A stretch of DNA of 64,000 bases from Biscogniauxia marginata (lineage: Eukaryota; Ascomycota; Sordariomycetes; Xylariales; Xylariaceae): positions 186,001 through 250,000 of the forward strand of contig MU404111.1 in NCBI GenBank assembly GCA_022695795.1, read 5' to 3'. Positions 25,242 to 37,473 of the stretch are shown here, piece by piece. Below the pieces are notes generated by a model. That model was not told where the DNA came from, ran no database searches, and saw only the letters and a list, made by a program, of their open reading frames with translations. Position 1 is the first letter of the stretch. Every line of letters begins with the position of its first letter. Both the position numbers and the translations under genes were made by a program.

Positions 25242-27209
25242 TTAGATCATCCGCCATCCGCCTCGGATCTGACGCTTCTCGGCCCCGTTGCCATCGCCGT
25301 TACCATAGCCATGGTCGTGTTCGTGCTCATCATCGCGGGTAGGGTGATTAGTGTACGCCTCGGTGGGGTAGCCAGCCACAGTGGTTGTGATGCTAGGATA
25401 TGTGAGGAACGTGGTGCGAGTAGAGTAAGTGGCGGGACCCGTCACTGCGTCGGTGGATGACACGCCCGTGTAATAGGTGCTCGTTGAGCCGGTCGAGAAG
25501 CAGGCATCCCCTCCGTAGCCACCGGGGATGCATGTTGTGAATGGACCGGTGGGAATTGTTACGGTGCTGCTGGAGAGGTACGAGCTGCCTGTTACGGCGT
25601 CCGTGCCGCCGGTAGTGTAGACCGAGCTGATGCTAGTGCTGTAAGGTATGGTCACTGTGTAGGTGCTTGTGCTTGGAGTTGATAGACTGGTGACATAGCT
25701 ACTGCTCGAGTATCCGGTACTTGACGACTCTATACCTGTGGCTGAAGGCGTGCCTACCGTGCTGTAGGTCGAAGAAGTCGGTGGTACAAGAACGGTCCAG
25801 CACGTGGATGTATAGGAGCCGCCGTAAAGTGGCTGACTGAGGCATGTGGTGGCGACTGGGTAACTTGACGTGAAGGGCAGAGCACTCGAGATAGTGGTCA
25901 CGATGCTGCCGCTACTTGAATAAGTCTCAGTGTAAGTAGTAGTACCAACAGACGGGGTCGGAATGGTAACCGTAAGTGTGCTAGAAGAGCCGGTTTCTGG
26001 CGCAGTCGACGACGTACCAGAGCCCGAGCTCAGGGTTACCGTAGAAGTGAGAGTGGAAATCGAATTCGAATAGCTAGTCGAGCTAGTGCTACTTCCGGGA
26101 GATGTTGGAGAGGATTCAACAATCGTAGAGGTTGAAGTAAAAGTAGGAAGAGTGTATGTCCACGAAGGGGTTGTGCTAGTGCTATATGTGAACCCACTCG
26201 ACGTGCTAGTACTGGCACTTGACCATGTGCTATAGGTGGGCCCAGCCGTTCCAGAGTATATAGTGGTGGCCGATTCTGAGGACCACCAGGTTGATGTCCA
26301 AGGAACACTAGCCGGTATCGTCGATGTCTCATCCGAAGAAGTGGCATAGGTGTTGGACCATGTCCATGTGTTTGTAGTGGAGTTTGTGCCACCAGGGTAC
26401 GACCACGAGGTGGAGGGCTCTGTCTCGGTTGAGGTACTTATAATCACTGTACTCGAGACAGTGTCCCAAGTGCTCGAACTATAAGGTTGCGTGTTGGACG
26501 TGCTGTAAATTGTTGAGACAGTCTCACTCGAAGGGGTAGAAGCCGTAATAGTCAAGGTCAAAGTAGAACTTTCTGTTGTAACCCCGTAGGTTGTCGTCGA
26601 ATACAACGTTCCGGTCGAAGTGGGTGGCCAGGAAATGCTGGAACTCTCAGTCGGAACACTCGACCACGAGCTTGTCCAAGGGGCCGTGGACGAGCTACCA
26701 AACCCCGTAGATGTAGTTCCGCTGGTACTATCGGTGCTGATAGTCCTGTTAGTACTACTATTCAGAAGTACTTTGATTAGGCTCTATGGTTCCTGGGCTC
26801 GTCTACTTACCATGTAGTACTACTGAAGTAAGTTGTGTCATCAGTAGTGCTTGTAAACGTATACACTGATGAGCTAGGATAGGTCACGATTGTCGAGGGG
26901 GTAGGTAGCGTCACTGTGAGTGTGGACGATGAGGCTGGGAGAGTGGACGAGACTCCAACTGTGGAAGTAGAAATCCACGGCCAAGTTGAAGTCTCGGAAC
27001 ACCCCCCTGCCACTGTGACCGTGGTGGTTGCGCAATCACTGCCACAAACAGTGACCGTTGATGTCACAGTTCTGGCTCGGAGCTGTTGGGGACGAGCACG
27101 AGCGAGAGAAGATCTGGTATATCCATTGTCAGCGAGGACCTGGAACAGAGGGCTGAGATCTGGGCGCCTACCCAAAGCCCACAAGGGCCAAGCGAATAAG
27201 GATGTGCAT
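25242..27209 (-). CDS. Ser/Thr-rich secreted or wall-associated protein
   Basis: Three exons, 27209..27172, 27113..26811 and 26736..25242, give 611 residues. Exon 1 encodes a short hydrophobic N-terminus (HILIRLALVGFG) that serves as a signal peptide only after splicing; intron 1 has a CTGAC branch point 12-16 nt before its acceptor. An Arg/Ala-rich piece follows, then about 540 residues dominated by Ser, Thr, Tyr, Pro and Val. These form loose STST/TYTVT-type repeats with a few Cys pairs, the profile of a heavily O-mannosylated stalk or adhesin-like wall protein. The last 35 residues are polar (DDEHEHDHGYG, then basic), and there is no hydrophobic GPI signal. No catalytic domain is visible. 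Intron 2 has a perfect TACTAAC branch site and two possible acceptors 9 nt apart. Confidence 0.75.
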
Positions 27210-30200
27210 TGCAACGGGACTTGATGCGTTGAGGTAGGTGTTGGTGTAGGTCAGAAACGAGTGTGGATGGCTCTACCTAGCGTTGACTTTGATGAATTCT
27301 AAACTCAACTCAGGCCGGCACCTGTCCGCTTTATATGAGCTCCGTCCAGCTTTGACAGAACTAGACTGAAGTTGTTTGCACTGGCACACAGCATCTGGTA
27401 GGTTTACGGCACAATGAGGTCGGTAACTAGCCGGCAGGGATCCAAGGTCTGCATTCGTATACTTGATGCAGATATGGGCCCATGCAACCTTCCGGCGGGA
27501 CAAGCTTGACTACATGAGGGACAGAGATCGCCGTTGATTCAAGTTGAGTGAAATGGCGGTGGATGGGCTATTTCTCGCTTCATTGTAAGCCACAGTTGTG
27601 CAATGGCTTCAAGATCACGATTTCATCGTCATTGTTTATCTCAAACAGGATACCCGAAGACAAGGCTAATGACATTTCTTGTTGGGATATCAACCGACTA
27701 TAGGAGTTGTCATGTGTTACAAGCATGCACATTACCTATAAGCCCGACATTAGACCTCTTGCCTCTTGCCTCTTGCCTCTTGTCAAATAATGAAATAATA
27801 AATTTGGCCTTTAGATTTAGAGACAACCCGAAGATTGGATCACTAGTAACTATGTAGGTATTCTAGAACCTTTGGCAAAAGCTGGAGTAGCAAACGGATC
27901 ACACCAACTAGACTAGTATATTATGTGCGTGATTATGTGGTCCACCTCAGCAAGCAAGCAATGACTACCATTGGTAGTAATAGGCTTTCTTCGTTAGACA
28001 AGATGACTACACCCAACATGGATCGGCAACTGAGTACAAGACTCGGCCAGAGGCAGAATGTAGCGATCCGTTGCATTGCCGGAGTTCATTGAAGATTGTA
28101 ACATCTGGAAGGCATGGTTTAGGCAATAATAAAGTTGGTCGGCCAAAGTCGAACACTAACGTGAGAGGAATTAAGGTTGAATAGAGTCTCTAACAAATAC
28201 AGAATCCTTGTATATCGAGTATGACTACATATGTAGTCTTTCAGGGGGATGCCTTATATATCGTGGACATGCCTCGCAGGTGCCGGATATGCAATATCCC
28301 GAGGTCATACGACAGAAGTACGAGGGACAGTAGCACGAATCAGGCCACCAATCCGGATCAAGGAAATACTACCACTCGGAAGTAATTTTAGGGAAAACGA
28401 TATGTCAGAAGAACGATGCGTTTGACCGATCGATCCTGGACAGACTTAATTGGAGTGATCTTGCATGCCTATACGTTGTACACGGGCCTAAAGAGATGAC
28501 ATGACACTACTATGATGTATGTGTAGCCTTGGCTTAATTCATGAGAGGGTGCCTGCTGTGTGTTTCTAGTCACGACAAGGGCCAAATATACCATAGTTGA
28601 ATCCTGCAAGGTGTTCGATGGATAGTGATTCAAAATACAAGGTTTCACAAGGACCATATAGTCCCGCACGGAAAATACTCACCGAATAGTGCTTCGGTAG
28701 TCAGCCGGTTGAAGGTTAGGAGTTAATTGACCCCTTGACCCTATTCGAACTTGAGTCTAGGCCTTCCCGTATTTGTTAGCCTCAGGCTGTGACTCGTGGT
28801 TCTTGTCTTTCCCACGGTGCAGGTCTTAACTCATCGAAGTAGCTCTGATACATGGCATGTATGACAGATGTGAATAAAGTAAGAATGATCTGTGTAACTG
28901 TCCTAATATGAAATAGTATACGTTCACTCCTCCTCTTCCTTAGAGAACAGGCCCTGAATCGTTCACTGCTTATTCGCTAGGGGTTTATGGCGTTGTAAAA
29001 GACATTTCCGTTCTCGGTGTGTTTAATACCCGGTTGTTGTGGAACAGTAGTTTATATATTGCGTCTATTGCTTTCATATTCAGTAGATCTAAATCTACCT
29101 ATATAGCCATTTATCATGTATACCATGTTTACCTCCTTCTTTCCCCTTAGATGTTTGATAACCATCTCTAATAGTACGAGATGTCAACACTAGCAGCCTA
29201 ATGGACTGCAACACTTTCCTGTCGTGATCTATACGGCTAATCTTTCCAAAATTAGGGATGATGACTTGGAAAGGATTAGCTCAGGGCTGTTGTGATAGAT
29301 GCACAACACCAAGTCCTCGCACTTGCAGGGGCCATTAGCACATACCTAGGAACCTAGGTAAGCAATGCCATTGGGTATCATGAGTTACAAGATTCGATGC
29401 TTGGGGGCTTAGTAAGATAGAAGATACCTAAGTTCTTTGCCCGTAACCTCCGTCTTCTATTCTTTTTCTAATACGAGCGGCATGGTGTCATAAGAGGAAC
29501 ACCACAGGCACATGTTATAGCTACATGTAACAACCCAGTATACCCACAATCAACCGTTCTGGTTTCCTCCCAGATTACCTAAGGTAGTACATAATTTAGC
29601 AGTTGATACAGATTAGAGAAAACAAGACTCGCAATGAGAGTTAGTCACTCTCATAACCCAGATCGGTTTCCCTATTTATAAATTTTCTTATCCATAGGCA
29701 GTGTCATTCAAACTAACATGTGTCATTGCCTTAAGTGCAATGGAGCTACTAGGGAGAATTTAGGGATAAGAGAAAGGGATGGATCTTAGACTATAGATCC
29801 TTTAGCGAAACAGATTCCTCAAATTCTCATTTTACTGGTCTCACATACCCCACAGATCTACACATAGTCTACATCAATCTAGATGACTGGCACTAAGGAA
29901 TGCCTCAAGGCAGGCATAAGAGTAAATTCATAAGAGGAGCTTGGGCAAGCGATAAAATACGAGACCTACCTACTCTAATTCTTTTCCGCGCTCTTTTGAT
30001 TCCCAACCGGACGAATACATCATTTAACTCAATACCGATATCTAGCAAACTTGCACCTATGCGTACCTTACTGTTTACCTGCTATAAGCTTGTCGCTTAG
30101 TATGGCGGATCCAGCCTCTCGCTAAGCTTGTAGTACCATTATTACCACTCGTAATATCGGATACTTTCTCAGCAAACAGACCGGGGCAATAATATATCTT

Positions 30201-31383
30201 CTACGTGATAGTGTGATGGGTAAACGAGGCTATAGGATCACTCGCAAAGAATAACTGGCCATGCGTCTTGCCTGCAGTCATACCGACATTCCGGTTCCTG
30301 CGCTCCACTTTGCTAATTATTATTTCATTAGAAACCTACTACAAAACAGCCACCTATCTATGGACTTAGCCACGGGCTGTCCTCTCGATCAAGTTCGGGG
30401 CTAGAACGACGAGGTTAGAAAGGAGTGCATTTGTCAAAGACATTTGGACTATCGTCGGAAAGCTCCGTTAGATACCTCGGCCACTTGAACTGCAGAATCC
30501 TTACCAATGCGGCATAGATATGTCCCAAGTATAGACGTATTTCTTCGAGATCGCAACAATCCTTCAACTTTCCCGATGGTGAATCGCTGTCATCCCGTAT
30601 GAACAGATTGTACCTTAAGCGCAATCGTGGTTCGTATCGCGAAGACCTTCGTGATTTCCTTCCCCACTCCGATATTGCGTGTTCACCCACAACGACCTTA
30701 CCCCTCACAATATCATAGTGTATGAGTCGGTCATGTTAGTATAGTTATAGATCGGGAACTACCAGCTGGTTCCCGGATTACTATGAGTTCGCCAATGTGT
30801 AAAAGCTGTCCCGCGGCACGGATTGAACGAATCGGATGGATCAAGCAAAGCCGTTCGAGTAGAACATACTGGGCATTAGAAAGACGGGACGAATTTATTC
30901 TAGGTAGTTGTCCACCTAGGGGCATTAACCAACGACTCACAGTTTACTGGCATCTTATGCCTTCATATCCTATAAAGTATATAGTGATTTTAAGCGCCTA
31001 ACTCTTTGCCCCTTGAGTTCATCGTGTATCAACTCATTTGATGAAGACGTAGATAGTATAGTTATGACCCGAGCACCAAATCAGCCCAACCAAGGTCGGC
31101 GAGTTTCGTAGATTACTCTGTATCTAGTGCCATATATTATTTAATGCCGACTTCCAATCAGTTGGTGACACTTGTTCACGTATCGTCTCCCAGTCTATAT
31201 GACAACCACGGTAGGCTGATGAGCTGCTGCACTGTAGTGAGGTAGAGTTTTCCTTCATATCGACGATTTTGAAAACGAGACAGTGTTGTCGTTACCTCAT
31301 GCTATGCTCCCCATGACGGACGAAACATAGACTCATTGTCCTTAATCATAGCTTGCATCACGCTTTTAGGGGCTATAGGTTAA

Positions 31384-31626
31384 AAAAATTTCAGGAGTAA
31401 TAAGATCGATGGTGTCGCTGAGAAATATGAGGACAGAGCTGGCGCGGCAAAATGGGCGTTCACTGGCAAATTTGAGGTCCCAGGTCTGCGAACGGCTGTC
31501 GAGGCTCATCACCAATTACTAAACATGGCTTTCGAGTTGATGACAGTCACGCTGGTTAAAGTGGTAAAGGAGGATACGACTGACATTTGGGCAGACGTCG
31601 TCTACATTAGGCATGACACGAGATAG
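31384..31626 (+). pseudogene. Possible relic of a fungal STAND/NLR N-terminal domain
   Basis: An 80-codon frame bounded by TAA (31381) and TAG (31624) lacks a credible start. It encodes AAKWAFTGKFEVPGLRTAVE followed by a Leu-rich helix (HHQLLNMAFELMTV). This Lys-Trp-Ala ... Gly-Lys ... Val ... Leu-Arg ... Leu helix pattern recurs in the N-terminal domains of fungal NLR-like and ankyrin proteins. The motif is seen; the family link is from memory and unproven. A pyrimidine/CAG sequence just upstream (about 31388-31394) could be an old splice acceptor. No NACHT or repeat domain follows, so if real it is an isolated remnant. Confidence 0.3.
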
Positions 31627-34600
31627 ATTGGTTTTATAATATAAAAATTCTCAACTCTATGAGCTCTTGTTGCCAGATTCAAAAGTACTCCTGAAGTATT
31701 CGTTCATATTGACGTCCTCCAAATATATTAGATGATCTCGCTTCGTATGCCGAGACCATCTATTAATATGGGATGATTCCGATGCAGAGGTTGGCGTAGC
31801 ACCTTTTATGGAACAGAGCAGGACAAACTAGCAACGTCAGATCAAGACACGTAACGATTGTGACTATTCTACATATTATTGACCAGCATAAGCTGGGTTT
31901 CTCGTGCAGTGGATAGGCGATTTTCTCGTTCCTGCTAGAACGGAAACACCCCTATAATTCTCGTAGTATTACAGATGGATCTTCGATGTGACCCAAAAAT
32001 CATTAAACTCGATAGATCATCACAGAACCTTCTGACACCAGAAGAGATCTCTTGTCTCTATTTTATAACTGTGCAAGCTAACTTACCATTCCAGGAAGCG
32101 AGGGTGTGCAAGACGATAGGTGCCTGTAGATATCTATAATTCTCTGTCCTTACAGGACAGGGTGTACAGGAGCTTTTCACATGCACTACAATAATAGCTT
32201 TATATTCTAAGAGTGATAGAAAATAAGAAAAAGTCGGGGATGAATATTAAGTCGTTTATGGCGAGATTCATGGTATTAAAGCAAAGAAACTTGCTGATTT
32301 AGATACATACTACTCCCATATGCCCGAGAGCTTGTTACTATATATTCTTATCGTGGATTGTGCGACTCAAATATACGCGGACCATATTATCTCAAGAGTA
32401 GAGTGGACTCGGCTATCCCATTACCATATATATTCAAGGCGGATCAAATCAAATCTCAACAGCCTAGATGCTTATATACACGGCATCAACATATCTGGAA
32501 AGTAAGTGGAGAGTTTTACAAGCATTGATTATGGACTTCCCATTTTTGGATGCTAGACCTTCGCGGTGTTAAATTTTTGATTCTTGATTATTAAATACTA
32601 ATACTTGGTCTATAACTCCCCAAAACCCAAAGGTTACCTAGTGAATATCATATTTAAACGAATGAACAACAGGAGTATTCAACCTTAGCCTCTTTTGAAC
32701 AGTAGCACATGGACCACCTACCAATAGAAATCTGTTCTTAGTTAAGAAGTCGTCTGATTTCCAGGCCACGATGGAGTGATTTTTGCACGTTTGATATCCA
32801 TAATGTTAATATTTATGTCGTGGTCACAACTGTAACTATAGCCTCACACTTTCTTACACCCCGGAACGCCACCCAGCGAGGCGGACGTAGTTGCATATTA
32901 CACCCGTAAATATACAAAATACTAGGATGTCTAGGTATTCAAAGGAAATATTTGTGTTCGTAATACGGGGCTCTAATCAGCCGAATGTATAGGTATGTTT
33001 TCAGACTATTACTACTGCCTTCCAAAAGCATAATGTAGTGTCACGATAGTGGGCGTATCTTGAGTACCTGGTATATGCAAATAAAGAATCCCAACACATA
33101 CATCACTGTCCTACATAAATAAGACACGCATTCAATTATAGTTAGAGAATTTGTTGTAATAGAGCCCTATGTGGAAATCCTGGCAGCTACCTCATAGTTA
33201 AAGGTGTCGTGCAACAGTCATCATACGTACGGAAACTAGTGTTCTATACTGAATTGAAGTGTAATGTTTCACTCTGTTGGCTTCAACTGCATATGCATGA
33301 AGTTGCAATGAGCAGGGTTAGCCGCAGGTATGACAGAATCTCTTCAACTTTCATCATAGGAGCGGCATCGACCTCATGGACTTAATTATCGGAAGTGGAC
33401 TCCGGCAATCGTCTCACAACTTTAAATGCGCTTCTAGGAGATGAACTATTCACTGCTGTGTATCCAGGAACAGCTCACTACGTAATGTTGTGTAAATACC
33501 GACAAGAGAAACTGACCATGTAGCTTGGGCTGATCGAAGCCGCATGAGTCACTAGCGGAGGCAAACTTTCTCCTAGCACAGTATCACAGCCAGAGAGGAG
33601 ATTTTATGTGAGAAGTTTAGGCGCACTAGCTGGAATACTTTCGTATAGACTTGAAATGAAAACCAAAATTTGTGAACAATGCAATTCCCTCAATCCTCTG
33701 AAGACCATTCAAACTGAGTAAGGATACAAGTTCTAGATGGTTAGGAGTTTATGGATTGTAGTGGCCCCAACATCTTCATACTAGATGTGAACGTGGCCGA
33801 TTAGTAAGAGTTGGTGGTGATGAGAGGTAGGGAAAGGCACATGGAGGCTGATAGGGGATAGCCCCTGAACTGAGAATCCTGGTATTACACCTCGGTAAGC
33901 ACAGCAGGAAATATCTTTTAGGGGTATGCAATCAAATAAGGAAAGTTTAGCTACTTGGCAGAAGCCGTATTCATTGCTTCAGTCCTAATAGAATAGAGAC
34001 ACGAAGGGATCACAAAGAGGGGAAAGCGGCCAATCTTACAGGAGGAGTATGGATTAAACAGAATAGGAGTGGCGCCCCAATCAAGAATAAGGGAGTTCTA
34101 AGTTAGCACTTCTTAATGGAATTGAATACATCTCCCTAGGCACGTGCCATACATGTGCTAGAACATGACTTTAGCTTGGATGCTAGGGAGAAAGATCATA
34201 AGTGTTTTTGTATGTAGGTGAGAATATGTGTGTGTGCTCACCCTAATCGGCACCAATACAGAAGCAAGGAGATCATGCGTAGTCCCGGCAGCTAAGCTAA
34301 GAACATTTAATTTCATTGACGGTATGCGTCTTGATTATACTGAATATCTGTCTGTAGCTAGGAAATGCAGTTAATTGAGATTTGGTGGCGAAGTTTCAGA
34401 CGCTATCGATGTGCTAGCATCTGGATTATAAGTCAGTATAGAAAACAATAAGTCGCGTTGCTTATGATGCATTCTTCAATTGAGATCTATTAGCCGTGGG
34501 CTACTGGACCGACCGAGACACCTTCGTCGCCCTTCTTTAGCTTTTTATTTGGCGCAATCTCCGACGCGGGGAGGAACGCCAGCAGGAGCTGTGCCTATAG

Positions 34601-34803
34601 GTATTGGGACGAGACATTCCCCAGGGCGGCCATCGGGACCTGTCGATCACCATCATTAGCTCCCATTCCATCACCAAAAACACTGAGTTTAGTGAGAAAT
34701 CCAAGGGGGAACAATGGCGACTTAGTGGTTATCGCGAGGGCGCAATAGCTTCAAGAGGCGAGTAAGGGAAGAAAACATAGGCATTTGCTCCTCCTCTCTC
34801 AAG

Positions 34804-34811
34804 TATATAAG
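34804..34811 (+). promoter_or_regulatory. TATA box of the hydrophobin gene
   Basis: TATATAAG lies about 205 nt before the hydrophobin ATG. It is followed by an AC-rich, G-poor leader of the kind found in strongly transcribed fungal genes, consistent with high-level surface-protein expression. Confidence 0.6.
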
Positions 34812-34853
34812 TCTGGTCGACAACCACCCTCAAGTCGATTATTCTCTAATCCA

Positions 34854-34882
34854 GCATCACAAAGCATCACAAAGCATCACAA
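34854..34882 (+). repeat. Triplicated 10-nt unit in the hydrophobin 5' leader
   Basis: Three consecutive copies of GCATCACAAA (last one diverging) lie between the TATA box and the ATG, probably within the 5' UTR. They are close to the likely transcription start, so they may affect leader length or translation. No known factor site was recognised. Confidence 0.75.
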
Positions 34883-35016
34883 CCAAAGCACTCCTCCCAT
34901 TCAGACTTACAACCCTCAATTCACTCATTTAAAACAACAACAACACTCATTTGCTTCTTTTCACAAAAACAACACTCTTTTCAAACAACTCAACTTTCCC
35001 AACCCAATCAATCAAA

Positions 35017-35591
35017 ATGCAGTTCACCATCGCTACCATCGCTACCTTCGCCATCGGCGCCCTTGCCGCTCCCCAGATCGGTGGTGTCGGAAGTGGTACT
35101 GGCGGCCAGGGCATCGGCAACGGTGCCGGCAACTTCCCCGCTGTTCCCGGCGATGTCACCGTTGGCCAGGCTGGCGACACTTGTGGTTCCGACCTCGACC
35201 TCAGCTGCTGCGACTCGGTCGACCAGACTGGCGACTCCATCAACGAGGCCAGCGGTCTCTTGGCCGGTCTCCTCGAGGGTACCCTCCAGAACGGCGACCT
35301 TGGTCTCTTCTCTGGCTGCTCCAAGCTCAACGTTGCTGCTGGTGAGTCCTCTCCCCCATCTTTCCACTTTACCCTTCGACCCAGCTAACCAATCCATCCA
35401 GTCATCGGTCTCAGCGACTTGCTCGAAAGCCAGTGCAAGCAGACTCCTGCCTGCTGCCAGCACTCTGGTACCTCCCAGGTGAGTCATAGGAGTTCTCCAA
35501 ACCCTCTCCAGCTTCATCATACTAACAACATATTCAGGAGGGTCTCGTCAACCTCGGCCTCCCTTGTGTTGCCCTCGGCAGCGTTCTATAA
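35017..35591 (+). CDS. Hydrophobin, eight-cysteine (class I-like)
   Basis: Three exons, 35017..35341, 35402..35478 and 35538..35591, give 151 residues. Residues 1-18 are a signal peptide ending in Leu-Ala-Ala; a Gly-rich linker follows. All eight Cys are present in hydrophobin order: C, CC (seven residues later), C, C, CC, C. The loop between the first doublet and the fourth Cys is about 37 residues. Spacings C4-C5 (18) and C7-C8 (16), and the short seven-residue tail, favour class I (rodlet-forming) over class II. Hydrophobins self-assemble at air-water interfaces, coat conidia and aerial hyphae, and help attachment to surfaces. The gene has a good TATA box and an AC-rich leader. It is convergent with the dipeptidase 338 nt downstream. 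Confidence 0.9.
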
Positions 35592-35929
35592 AACGCTACC
35601 CTGGTACCATTTCACGACACCTGCATTTCCTGGAGCATACCTTCAAATTGACAGCATAGCACACGACATATCAAGGCGGCCATGAGATATGTGGGAAGGG
35701 AAAAAGGGTTGTAATGTCTGATGGGAGGGAGTGCCACAAATTGTCTCTTGTTTTTTGTTTTACTATCGCATCAGTATCGTTAGGCAAATCTAACTTCAGT
35801 CGCTCGTTAACAAACCTTTCCTCTCACCGTGCCTTCGTGACATGATCCTGCTTTCTTCCTTCTCCCTGGCCTTCATACCCCTTTCCTTTTGATATGCCGG
35901 TCTTAGCAAGAATCATCCCCTCTGACACT
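35592..35929. other. Short convergent intergenic region
   Basis: The 338 nt between the hydrophobin stop and the dipeptidase stop must contain both 3' UTRs. No coding sequence was seen, and the two transcripts may overlap. Confidence 0.5.
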
Positions 35930-37473
35930 TTACTCGTAGTCAGCAGCTCGAACCCTGTTTGGGTTTCCCGGGATCAAGACTGGCAGAGGGTTGTTCCATC
36001 TCGTCCATTTCCTATCTTCCCAGACTTCCTCGACGGGCAATTCATCCAGCAGCGTGGCCGCTACCCTCTCGTTCTCTCTCCACACCCTGCCACATGTCAG
36101 TGAATGATAAAAAAACAAGCTAATTAGAAGAGAGTGAAAGAAGGGAATCAGATGAAATCCTATCTCACCTGAGGATATTGTCCCCAACCAACTTCCTGAC
36201 CTGCTCGTCCGTGGCCCCCCTCCTCATGACAGCCTCGACGAGCTTCGGATAATCTGCCACCGACTCGATCCCACTAGCCAGCGTGACGGTACCGTCGAAA
36301 TCACCCCCGATGCCAACGTGGTCCCACCCAGCAACCTCGACAACGTGCATGATGTGATCGACAACGGTCTCGATGTCCGCGGCCGCAGGGTCCTCTGCGT
36401 TCAGGAACCGGCGCACGAACATGACCATCAGCACGCCGCCGTTGTCCCTCAGGCGCTCGATCACGTCGTCCGGCGCGTTGCGGTAGTCCCGGGCGAGCGC
36501 GTAGCAGGTGCTATGGCTGAAGATGACAGGCGACCTGGTCACATCGAGGACCTGGCGCATTGTGTCGTGCGAGGCGTGCGCGAGGTCGACCATCATGCCG
36601 AGGCGGTTCATCTCGCGGATAGCCGCGGCGCCGAGCGGGGTCAGCCCGCCGTCGGCGCCGGTCGCAGTGACGGTCGACGCGGCGGTCGCGAAGGGGTTGT
36701 CGCAGTTGTGCGTGACGGTGGCATAGCGGACACCGAGCTCGTGGAGCTGGCGCAGCACGGCGATGGACGAGCCTGCCTGGTGCAGGCCCTCGGCGCCGAG
36801 CATCGACGGGATCTTGCCCCGCGCGAAGGCGGCGATCGCGCACGTCGACGTGTCACAATACTGCAGCTCGTCAATCTCCTCTATGAACCGCCGGGTCACG
36901 TCGATCTGCTCAAGCGTGTCGCGGACGCTGTGGCTCGGGTCGTCCAGGTCCTTGATGTCTGGGCACTCGACGAACACGGACCAGAACTGGCCTCCGACCC
37001 TCCCCTCCTTCATGCGAACAAGGTCCGTATGGCTCGCGAAATCTGGAAAATTAACCAGATGATTAAAATCAGTGATGCTCGTCTTGGTTTATATGTCACG
37101 GATAAATGAGCGTGGACCACTCCATACGTTCTCGAAAAGTGAAGATGCTCTTATCGTAGATCTTGTTCCGCAGCTCGAGTCTCAGCAGGTAGGGTAGATC
37201 ATTGTGCCCGTCGATCAGGGGCGTCGACTTGAGGATCTTCTCGGTCCTCGGCGCGAAGTCGTGCGGGTCGACTGCTGGATCCCGCCCGTACAGATTCGCG
37301 AACACGTACGCGATGCCCAGGAAGACAAGAAGGCTGATGGATGTGACCCAGGGGTGTTGACCGGGAGTGACTGGCTTTGGTTCTTCCTTATTACCTTCCC
37401 CTTTTCCTTTCCCACCCTCGGGGGCACGCGAGGAGGAGCCGCCACGCTCGCGTAGGCCTGAGTTGTCTGCCAT
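35930..37473 (-). CDS. Membrane dipeptidase, peptidase family M19
   Basis: Three exons, 37473..37128, 37042..36169 and 36086..35930, give 458 residues. The ATG is at 37473. A cytosolic Gly/Lys/Glu-rich tail leads to one membrane segment (about 43-63), so the catalytic domain faces outside or the secretory lumen. M19 zinc ligands are all visible: His and Asp of IDGHNDLP, Glu of GAEGLHQAG, His of VDLAHAS and His of IFSHS; the Asp of GGDFDG completes the site. Family members hydrolyse dipeptides, including Cys-Gly from glutathione breakdown. The final exon is supported by a CTGAC branch point and encodes the RVW-type C-terminus typical of the family. The gene is divergent from the MFS transporter (about 1 kb apart), which could allow co-regulated nutrient release and uptake, though this is only inference. 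Confidence 0.93.

Larger units (their letters stand above)
27210..35016. other. 7.8-kb gene-poor stretch
   Basis: No intact gene is supported here. Base composition is AT-richer than the flanks but not extreme, and stops are dense in all frames. The only frame with a family-like look is 31384..31626 (+), listed separately. The frames 30415..30708 and 30731..30940 (both -) are open but unrecognised. The last 500 bases contain the hydrophobin promoter. I found no long terminal repeats, terminal inverted repeats or transposase/reverse transcriptase motifs by eye. Confidence 0.5.

Noticed and set aside
30415..30940. Two minus-strand frames (97 and 69 codons) in the gene desert
   Set aside because: No recognisable motif, no joining intron with matching phase, and composition like the surroundings.
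27210..35016. Transposon in the gene-poor stretch
   Set aside because: No terminal repeats, target-site duplications, transposase or polymerase motifs could be seen; a search is needed before claiming one.
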